A DNA stretch of 10,166 nucleotides from an uncultured Acetobacter sp. (GTDB taxonomy: Bacteria; Pseudomonadota; Alphaproteobacteria; Acetobacterales; Acetobacteraceae): positions 1 through 10,166 of the forward strand of contig CALCDN010000160.1 of assembly GCA_937900755.1 (NCBI GenBank), in the 5' to 3' direction. Positions within the stretch are counted from its first letter, which is position 1. The number at the start of each line of letters is the position of its first letter. A program made the translations under genes and the position numbers. Positions 4,969 through 10,166 of this stretch are shown piece by piece. The notes beneath the pieces are model-generated. The model had not been told where the DNA came from, did not search any database, and saw only the letters and a program-made list of their open reading frames with translations.

Positions 4969-7423
4969 AGAATTGCTGGCCGAAGCCGAAGCGAAGGAGC
5001 TGTGTGCGGTCATTATAACTGCGTCTGATCGGCACACCAAGGTCAATATTCAACAGACCAAACGGACTTTTCCACGAAAAGCCTGCGCCCGCACTCACAC
5101 GCGGGCTGACCATATCACCCGATATGGCCGTATAGTTCGCACCATCGGTCACAGGGTTGGTGTACAGCTGCTTGACACGCACCCCGGCCACACTCCCCAT
5201 ATCCACGAACGTACGCCCCCCCACGCCCATCTCTGTCAGGAAGGGAATGGGGAAGTTCAACTGGGCAGACGCATTGTACATAAAGCGCCCACCAATCAGA
5301 TCTTCGGACTGATGGTCCAGGTTCCCAACGCTTCGTGGGCCAGCACCCCCATCGAGGAAGCCGCGCAGGCTGTTACCACCCAGATAGAAGTTATCGATAA
5401 CATCGTGGCGGCCGTTGCTGCCCCAGTCCGCCAGATACCCCGCACCACCGCGGAACGCGATCGTCCAGTTGTGGCTGTTGGTCAGGTCATCAAGGGGAAT
5501 ATAGTACCCGCCGTTAATTTTACCACGAACGTAGTCTTCATCCCCACCGATACCGGCAAAGTCGCCCCCGATCGAGACAAAATAACCGCTATGCGGCTGC
5601 ATGCGATTGTCACGCCGGTCATACATGATGGTTGTACTGATCTGGGAGAGAAGTGACTGGCCTTTCTGGTCCTGAATATAGGGAGAGGACTCACTCCACA
5701 TATCCCCGACCCAACGACGGATCAGGCTGTAGTTCCAGGACTGGGAGAGGTAGCGGTTATACGAATACCCCATGCGCAGGGTAATCCCGTAACGGCCTTC
5801 CGAATAGTTCTGGTAGGTCTGATAGTTGTTTTCAATGAAGAAAATATCAGCCCCGACAACCATGTTGCGCCCCAGAAAAACCGGGTCCGTTATGGAAATA
5901 TCAGCCTGTTTCTGGTAATATGAAACCGTTCCCGAGAATCCGGCATCAACCCCCGTGCCCAGCAGGTTGTGCTGCTTGAGCCCGACGTTACCGATAATCC
6001 CGACGTCCGTTGAATACCCACCACCAAGCGAAAATTCGCCAGTCGGTTTTTCCACAACGTTAACAGCCACGTTGGCGCGGTCCGGGGAGGAGCCGGGCGT
6101 GTCCTTCACGTCAACGCTCTTGAAGTAGCCCAGGTCCTGGACCCCTTCCTTGGCGTATTTTTTATAGCTGGTCGTGTAGGGGTCACCCTCGGCGAACGGA
6201 AGCTGGCGACGGATGACATTGTCCTGCGTAATGGTGTTACCGTTAATATCAATCCGCTCGATGTAGCGGCGCGGGCCTTCGCTTACGTCAAAGAGCAGGT
6301 TGACAATCCGCTTTTCAGGATTGCGGGCAATGGTCGGGCGCACCACCGCAAAGGGGTGCCCCTGCGACTGAAGCAGTTCCTCTATGTCCGTTGCATTGTC
6401 CTGCACGGCCTTGCCGTCATACCACTGGTGTGGAAACAGCTCGACGTATTTACGCAAGGACTTGGCGGGCACGTGGCGCAGGCTGGAGCGGATATCCACC
6501 TTGCCCAGGCGGTAGCGTATGCCTTCATCCATGGTAAAGGTAATGTAGAAGGATTTGCGATCAGGCGAGAGTTCGCCCTTTACGTCCTTGATCTGAAAAT
6601 CAACGTACCCGTTATGCAGGTAGAACCGCCGCAGCAGTTCGCCGTCATATTTCACGCGTTCGGGGTTATATTCATCAGACGAGCCCAAAAAGTGGTACCA
6701 GGCCGTTTCCTTGGAGGAAATGGCAGCAGCAAGCGCGGCTTCGCTGTAGGCCTTGTTCCCGACAAACGCGATCTTGCGAATTTTTGTATTCGGGCCTTCA
6801 TTGATCTGGAAGATCACGTCCACACGGTTATGCGCCAGACGCACGATCTGGGGAGTAACCACAGCGGCAAAGCGCGACTTCTGGGCATAAACCTCCAGAA
6901 TACGCTGCCGGTCATCCGCCGTTGTTTCCGCCGAGAACACCGCGCGCGGACGCAGGGAGAGCACCTTGCGCAGGTCCTCGTCCTTGGCGGCATGGTTCCC
7001 CTCGAACACGATCCGGTTGACGATCGGGTTTTCCTTCAGCTTTACGAGCAGGGTGCTGCCCTCGCGCCGCAGGGTCACGTCCTTGAACAGCCCTGTTGCG
7101 TACAGGGTTTTCAGGGAACGATCGAGATCGTCCTGCGTAAACGGGTCTCCTGCACGGACAACCATGTAGGACAAGACGGTATTCGTCTCGATGCGGGTAT
7201 TGCCTGAGACACGTATCTCATCAATCACGCCAACGGGAGCTGGTTGCGCGGGCAGAGCATCGGGCTGTGGCCCGGCATTTTCGGAATCGCCCTGGGGCGA
7301 TTCAACAATAGCTGCTGGTGCCTGCGTGTCCGGGTTCTGGGCAGCCATGGCTACCCGTCCCTCGATCAGGAAAAAAGGCAACATGCAGACAGAAACGAAC
7401 AGGGCCGAACGTTTACCCGCCAA
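4967..7423 (-). CDS. bamA: Outer-membrane protein assembly factor BamA
   Basis: 818 residues; core of the BAM machine that folds and inserts beta-barrel proteins into the outer membrane. Residues 1-27 are a signal peptide (MAGKRS start, ending AMA), followed by a Pro/Gln/Ala-rich linker (28-64). Five POTRA domains follow: about 66-133, 134-211, 213-303, 304-387 and 388-460. Repeating EIRVSGNT, RIVFEGN, KIAFVGN and RIDINGN starts mark POTRAs 1, 2, 3 and 5. The barrel spans about 463-818, with the Omp85 lid-loop motif LRGF at 686-689 inside GGNSLRGF. The chain ends with F, the usual outer-membrane terminal aromatic. The start is TTG (7421-7423), the only in-frame option giving a basic n-region, with a very strong GGAGGGAGG site 6 nt upstream. 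An ATG at codon 14 has no Shine-Dalgarno and would lose the charged n-region. Skp follows without a gap. Confidence 0.97.
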   Translation of the reverse strand: MAGKRSALFVSVCMLPFFLIEGRVAMAAQNPDTQAPAAIVESPQGDSENAGPQPDALPAQPAPVGVIDEIRVSGNTRIETNTVLSYMVVRAGDPFTQDDLDRSLKTLYATGLFKDVTLRREGSTLLVKLKENPIVNRIVFEGNHAAKDEDLRKVLSLRPRAVFSAETTADDRQRILEVYAQKSRFAAVVTPQIVRLAHNRVDVIFQINEGPNTKIRKIAFVGNKAYSEAALAAAISSKETAWYHFLGSSDEYNPERVKYDGELLRRFYLHNGYVDFQIKDVKGELSPDRKSFYITFTMDEGIRYRLGKVDIRSSLRHVPAKSLRKYVELFPHQWYDGKAVQDNATDIEELLQSQGHPFAVVRPTIARNPEKRIVNLLFDVSEGPRRYIERIDINGNTITQDNVIRRQLPFAEGDPYTTSYKKYAKEGVQDLGYFKSVDVKDTPGSSPDRANVAVNVVEKPTGEFSLGGGYSTDVGIIGNVGLKQHNLLGTGVDAGFSGTVSYYQKQADISITDPVFLGRNMVVGADIFFIENNYQTYQNYSEGRYGITLRMGYSYNRYLSQSWNYSLIRRWVGDMWSESSPYIQDQKGQSLLSQISTTIMYDRRDNRMQPHSGYFVSIGGDFAGIGGDEDYVRGKINGGYYIPLDDLTNSHNWTIAFRGGAGYLADWGSNGRHDVIDNFYLGGNSLRGFLDGGAGPRSVGNLDHQSEDLIGGRFMYNASAQLNFPIPFLTEMGVGGRTFVDMGSVAGVRVKQLYTNPVTDGANYTAISGDMVSPRVSAGAGFSWKSPFGLLNIDLGVPIRRSYNDRTQLLRFGFGQQF

Positions 7424-7549
7424 GATCTGCCTCCCTCCATCCGGGTCGGTTCAGCACGGAAGCCCATCCTCCGTTCTCGTCTCGCCCGCAAGGGACGTAT
7501 CCGAATTTACCCTTGTCACGCAAGCCTTCCCTTCCAGTCCAGTTCACTA
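7424..7549 (-). other. rseP-bamA intergenic region
   Basis: 126 bp between the rseP stop and the bamA start. Apart from the bamA Shine-Dalgarno, it contains a 6-bp inverted repeat (CAAGGG at 7489-7494, CCCTTG at 7510-7515, 15-nt spacing) with no T-run after it. I see no convincing -35/-10 pair and no clear envelope-stress promoter, though a gap of this size before bamA could hold one. Confidence 0.4.
7430..7438 (-). promoter_or_regulatory. Strong ribosome binding site of bamA (TTG start)
   Basis: GGAGGGAGG on the minus strand, 6 nt before the TTG at 7423. This is the strongest Shine-Dalgarno in the window and fixes the unusual start. The ATG that overlaps its left end (7438-7440) is out of frame with bamA. 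Confidence 0.75.
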
Positions 7550-8662
7550 TCATCCCGCGAGCGATGCAACCCACCTGAACAACCCGAAGCTGGACAGATC
7601 ATTGAACGTCGAAAACAGAAACAGACCCGCCAGCAAGGCAAACCCGGTCTGGAAACTAACCTCTTGCACCCGCTTGGAAACCGGACGTCCTCTTATTGCC
7701 TCTATGGCATAAAAAACCAGACGTCCACCATCAAGAAGTGGAACGGGAAAGAGATTGATAAGACCCAGATTAACAGACAGCAGCGCCATGAAGGACAGCA
7801 GGCTGGCAAAGCCATATTGCGCGACCTGCCCCGACAGCTGCGCGATCTTGAGCGGACCGCCCAAATCCCGCGCCGTATGCTGGCCACTGAATATCTGCCA
7901 GACGCCAGCCAGCGTCTGCACCGCGGTCTTCCATGTGGCCTGCGCGCCCGCTGCAATGGCCTGTGGCAGCGGCAGGGCCTTGCCCGGCTCAACAGCGAAC
8001 ACCACGCCCAGAAGGCCCCGTGCAGCCCCGCCCGCATGCGAATCCTGCGTTGTGCCAATGGTCACCGGCACGTCCAGTTGCTGGCCATTGCGCTGCACCA
8101 GCAGCGTGGTCTTCTGCCCCGGCACCTGAGCCACAGTTGCCTGTGCGTCCTCCACGCCCGCCACGTCATGCGTGCCAATGCGCAAGATCACATCGCCCTT
8201 CTGCAAGGCCGCGCCCTGCGCCGCGCTTCCGGGCATGACCGAGGCGACCTCGTTGCGCACATGCGGCTGACCCGCCGTGGCGAAAAGCAGCACGAACAGC
8301 GCAAAGGCCAGGATGAAATTGAAAACCGGCCCGGCCAGAATGACAATGGCCCGCGACAGGACCGATTTGTCATGGAAGGTGCGCCCTTGAATCCAGGCCG
8401 CTTTCTGCTCTGGCGTGGCGTCTTCGGGGTCATCAAACCCGTGGGGGCGCACATATCCTCCCAAGGGAATCGGGCAGACACGCCATTCCGTCCCGCTTTT
8501 GTCCCGCCATTTGAACAGGGCGGGGCCAAACCCGAGCGAGAACACCTCCACATGCACGCCACGCCAGCGCGCCGCGAGGTAATGCCCGAGTTCGTGGAAG
8601 GTAACGAGAACGCCCAACACAAAAACGAAGGAAATCAGGGTGCGTAGATAATCGTGTATCAT
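7550..8662 (-). CDS. rseP: RseP-type site-2 intramembrane zinc protease
   Basis: 370 residues from the ATG at 8662. Site-2 proteases cleave transmembrane segments of anti-sigma factors, and often signal-peptide remnants, in the inner membrane. The first membrane segment (about 8-26) carries the zinc motif HELGH at 23-27. GPVFNFILAFALFVLLF (about 111-127) is the next segment, followed by one PDZ domain (about 131-206). NLFPVPLLDGGR (303-314) supplies the third zinc ligand D311, and a last segment lies near 338-356. E. coli RseP is about 450 residues with two PDZ domains; a shorter single-PDZ form is common in alphaproteobacteria. The second ATG of a tandem ATGATG is preferred because GGAGG lies 4 nt from it and only 1 nt from the first (8665). 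The frame runs on to 8749, but that would overlap dxr and add a non-membrane leader. It begins 34 nt after the dxr stop. Confidence 0.95.
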   Translation of the reverse strand: MIHDYLRTLISFVFVLGVLVTFHELGHYLAARWRGVHVEVFSLGFGPALFKWRDKSGTEWRVCPIPLGGYVRPHGFDDPEDATPEQKAAWIQGRTFHDKSVLSRAIVILAGPVFNFILAFALFVLLFATAGQPHVRNEVASVMPGSAAQGAALQKGDVILRIGTHDVAGVEDAQATVAQVPGQKTTLLVQRNGQQLDVPVTIGTTQDSHAGGAARGLLGVVFAVEPGKALPLPQAIAAGAQATWKTAVQTLAGVWQIFSGQHTARDLGGPLKIAQLSGQVAQYGFASLLSFMALLSVNLGLINLFPVPLLDGGRLVFYAIEAIRGRPVSKRVQEVSFQTGFALLAGLFLFSTFNDLSSFGLFRWVASLAG

Positions 8663-8666
8663 CATT

Positions 8667-8671
8667 CCTCC
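8667..8671 (-). promoter_or_regulatory. Ribosome binding site of rseP, next to a 10-bp palindrome
   Basis: GGAGG on the minus strand precedes ATGATG. The spacing (1 nt to the first ATG, 4 nt to the second) favours the second. The perfect palindrome CCGATATCGG (8670-8679) overlaps the first two bases of the site. Confidence 0.65.
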
Positions 8672-8696
8672 GATATCGGGACTGAAGGCGCTTTTC

Positions 8697-9854
8697 TCAA
8701 GCGGCCACAGCGGCAATCTGGTGCAGGGCAACGCGCCGGGCCTGTGCATCCCAATGCAGCACGGCCTCCAGCGTATCGGCCGGTGGGGCGCCGAGTTCGG
8801 TCATGGTGTCCTCCACCACACGGGCGATATCCAGGAACCCGATCCGTTCTTTAAGGAACGCCTCAACCGCAATCTCATTGGCGGCAGACAGAATGGCCGG
8901 AACAGCCTTGCCGGCCCGCAGGGCCTGCCGCGCCAGACGCAGGGCGGGAAAGCGCACTTCGTCTGGCGCAATAAACTCCAGCGTTCCAAACGCCGCAAGG
9001 TCCAGTCGGCTGGACGTGGTGGCCATGCGCTGCGGCCACGCCAGTGCATGGGCGATGGGAATACGCATGTCCGCCGAGCCCATCTGGGCGATCAGGCTGC
9101 CATCGGTGTACTGCACCATGCCGTGCACCACGGACTGGGGGTGGACCAGCACGTCAATCCGGTCTTCCGTCAGGCCAAAAATACGCGCGGCCTCAATAAT
9201 TTCCAACCCCTTGTTGAACATGGTGGCGGAATCGATGCTGATCTTGGCCCCCATGCTCCATGTCGGGTGCTTGAGCGCCTGTGCCGGAGTGGCCGCACGC
9301 ATGACATCAAGAGATGCGTTGCGGAAGGGACCGCCTGAAGCCGTGAGAATAATTTTTTCAACCTGGTCGGCCTGCCGGTCCGCCATGGACTGGAAAACAG
9401 CATTATGCTCAGAATCGACCGGCAGGAGCGTGGCCCCCGCATCCTGCACCGCGCGGAGCATGACATCGCCTGCGCAGACCAGCGCCTCCTTGTTGGCCAG
9501 AGCGATGCTGTTGCCGTTTTTAACAGCCGCCAGGGTGGGCTCCAGCCCGGCGGCACCGGTAATGGCGGCCATTGTCCAGTCCGCTGGCAGGGCGGCGGCC
9601 TCTATGACCGCCTTGCGGCCACAGGCCACCTCAACCCCGCTGCCCGCCAGAAGCTCCTTGAGTTCGGCATATGCGCCCTCATCAGCCAGAACGGCCAGCT
9701 CGGCCTTCAGGCTCCGGGCCTGTTCGGCCAGCCTGGCGGCATTTTTGCCCCCCACCAGCGCGCGCACCCGAAACTGGTCACGCGCCTGCTCCAGCAGATC
9801 CACGGTGGAGCAGCCAATGCTGCCGGTAGTTCCCAGAACGGTTACGGTTCTCAT
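8697..9854 (-). CDS. dxr: 1-deoxy-D-xylulose 5-phosphate reductoisomerase
   Basis: 385 residues. DXR turns DXP into 2-C-methyl-D-erythritol 4-phosphate with NADPH, the committed step of the MEP isoprenoid pathway, in the cytosol. The N-terminus MRTVTVLGTTGSIG is the NADPH-binding loop and begins at the same point as E. coli DXR, which decides the start at 9854. ALANKEALV (118-126) is conserved. Metal and substrate residues are in place: D147 and E149 in PVDSEHNA, S173 in TASGGPF, H196 in KHPTWSMG, and N214, K215 and E218 in FNKGLEIIEA. VHPQSVVHGMV and the C-terminal helical domain are complete. The Shine-Dalgarno is weak (AGACAG). The frame extends to 10067 upstream, but that part overlaps cdsA and has no DXR features. 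It lies 67 nt downstream of cdsA. Confidence 0.97.
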   Translation of the reverse strand: MRTVTVLGTTGSIGCSTVDLLEQARDQFRVRALVGGKNAARLAEQARSLKAELAVLADEGAYAELKELLAGSGVEVACGRKAVIEAAALPADWTMAAITGAAGLEPTLAAVKNGNSIALANKEALVCAGDVMLRAVQDAGATLLPVDSEHNAVFQSMADRQADQVEKIILTASGGPFRNASLDVMRAATPAQALKHPTWSMGAKISIDSATMFNKGLEIIEAARIFGLTEDRIDVLVHPQSVVHGMVQYTDGSLIAQMGSADMRIPIAHALAWPQRMATTSSRLDLAAFGTLEFIAPDEVRFPALRLARQALRAGKAVPAILSAANEIAVEAFLKERIGFLDIARVVEDTMTELGAPPADTLEAVLHWDAQARRVALHQIAAVAA

Positions 9855-9921
9855 GCTCTGTCTTTCACACCCGAAAAATAACACACACCCCGACCCCACA
9901 AGTCGGAAAACAACAACAGGA

Positions 9922-10166
9922 CTACCCCGGCATGCCCGTGACAAGACCATGGACAAGGTCCTGCACGCGCGCGCTCCAAAATGGCGCGCCAGGCACAAAA
10001 AGGGAGATGGCCGCGGCAACCGGTGCCGCAATGACCAGACCATCAAACCGGTCCAGCAGGCCGCCATGGCCTGGCAGCAACGTGCCAGAATCCTTGACCC
10101 CCAGAGCCCGCTTCATGGCACTTTCGGCCAGGTCACCTGCCTGGGCGGACAGGCCCAGCACACCGC
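9922..10166 (-). CDS. cdsA: Phosphatidate cytidylyltransferase CdsA, C-terminal fragment (5' end outside window)
   Basis: The visible 81 or so residues are the C-terminal end of CDP-diacylglycerol synthase, an integral inner-membrane enzyme that makes CDP-diacylglycerol from CTP and phosphatidic acid for phospholipid synthesis. The CDS-family signature is complete: SAMKRALGVKDSG followed by LLPGHGGLLDRFD, including the KD, HGG and DRxD residues. Before it GDLAES matches the family. A hydrophobic segment (VIAAPVAAAISLFV) follows. The frame is open through the right edge, so the GTG near 10161 is internal rather than a start. The gene ends with TAG at 9922-9924. Neighbouring uppS and frr, usual upstream partners in proteobacteria, would lie beyond the window. 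Confidence 0.95.
   Translation of the reverse strand, partial: GVLGLSAQAGDLAESAMKRALGVKDSGTLLPGHGGLLDRFDGLVIAAPVAAAISLFVPGAPFWSARVQDLVHGLVTGMPG

Noticed and set aside
4960..5046. Longer N-terminus for the Skp homologue starting at 5046
   Set aside because: It lies inside the bamA 3' end, has no Shine-Dalgarno advantage, and would bury a clear signal peptide that starts at 4959 or 4962.
6356..7207. Plus-strand open frame (283 codons) opposite bamA
   Set aside because: Shadow of the bamA coding frame, with no domain and no ribosome site that I can see.
7438..7440. Out-of-frame ATG at the bamA Shine-Dalgarno as a regulatory upstream ORF
   Set aside because: It would give about 24 codons overlapping the bamA start, has no ribosome site of its own, and its peptide has no recognisable character.
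7244..8647. Long plus-strand open frame (467 codons) opposite rseP and bamA
   Set aside because: It is antisense to clear family members, has a biased Arg/Gln/Pro-rich composition with no recognisable domain, and follows from G+C-rich codon use on the other strand.
9890..9906. Hairpin CCGAC/GTCGG between cdsA and dxr as a terminator
   Set aside because: Only a 5-bp stem with a 7-nt loop. On the minus strand the T-rich bases are not directly after the stem, and the downstream genes belong to the same train.
9855..10067. Longer N-terminus for dxr starting at 10067
   Set aside because: DXR proteins begin at the NADPH loop, and the extra part overlaps cdsA with no family similarity.
1..10166. 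A new defence, mobile or biosynthetic system
   Set aside because: Every substantial frame from 212 onward belongs to a known housekeeping envelope family. There are no transposases, integrases, repeat arrays or att-like sites. Only the partial gene at 3-191 is of uncertain function.

Overview
The window is a compact, G+C-rich chromosomal segment carrying the envelope-biogenesis gene cluster of an alphaproteobacterium. The protein sequences, the gene order and the presence of LpxI rather than LpxH fit an acetic acid bacterium (Acetobacteraceae, for example Acetobacter, Gluconacetobacter or Komagataeibacter). That genus-level reading rests on recognition, not on a search.

Almost all of the window (212-10166) is one minus-strand gene train. 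In transcription order it reads: 3' end of cdsA (CDP-diacylglycerol synthase), dxr (isoprenoid precursor synthesis), rseP (intramembrane site-2 protease), bamA (outer-membrane protein assembly), an skp/ompH-like periplasmic chaperone, lpxD, fabZ, lpxA, lpxI, and a short Ni-type glyoxalase I gene (gloA-like). Spacing is tight. skp/lpxD are 2 nt apart, lpxD/fabZ share an ATGA overlap, and lpxA/lpxI share a GTGA overlap. The larger gaps are cdsA-dxr (67 nt), rseP-bamA (126 nt) and fabZ-lpxA (128 nt); the last holds two inverted repeats. At the left edge a convergent plus-strand gene (3-191, partial) ends 20 bp from the gloA stop. It encodes a phosphoacceptor-helix-like (DHp) segment with no ATPase domain after it.

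The genes cooperate in building the cell envelope. cdsA supplies phospholipid precursor and dxr supplies isoprenoids (undecaprenyl carrier, hopanoids, quinones). LpxA, LpxD and LpxI carry out three early lipid A steps, while FabZ draws on the same 3-hydroxyacyl-ACP pool. Skp and BamA deliver and insert outer-membrane proteins, and RseP belongs to envelope stress signalling. lpxB, which commonly follows lpxI in alphaproteobacteria, is not here; the glyoxalase gene sits in its place.

No new defence, mobile or biosynthetic system is visible. There are no tRNA or rRNA genes, CRISPR arrays, insertion sequences, or convincing factor-independent terminators or sigma70 promoters. The points worth a second look are small: the DHp-only protein end, unusual residues in the predicted UDP pocket of LpxA, the fabZ-lpxA inverted repeats, the proline/alanine-rich extension of the Skp homologue, and a pattern of tandem or non-ATG start codons.
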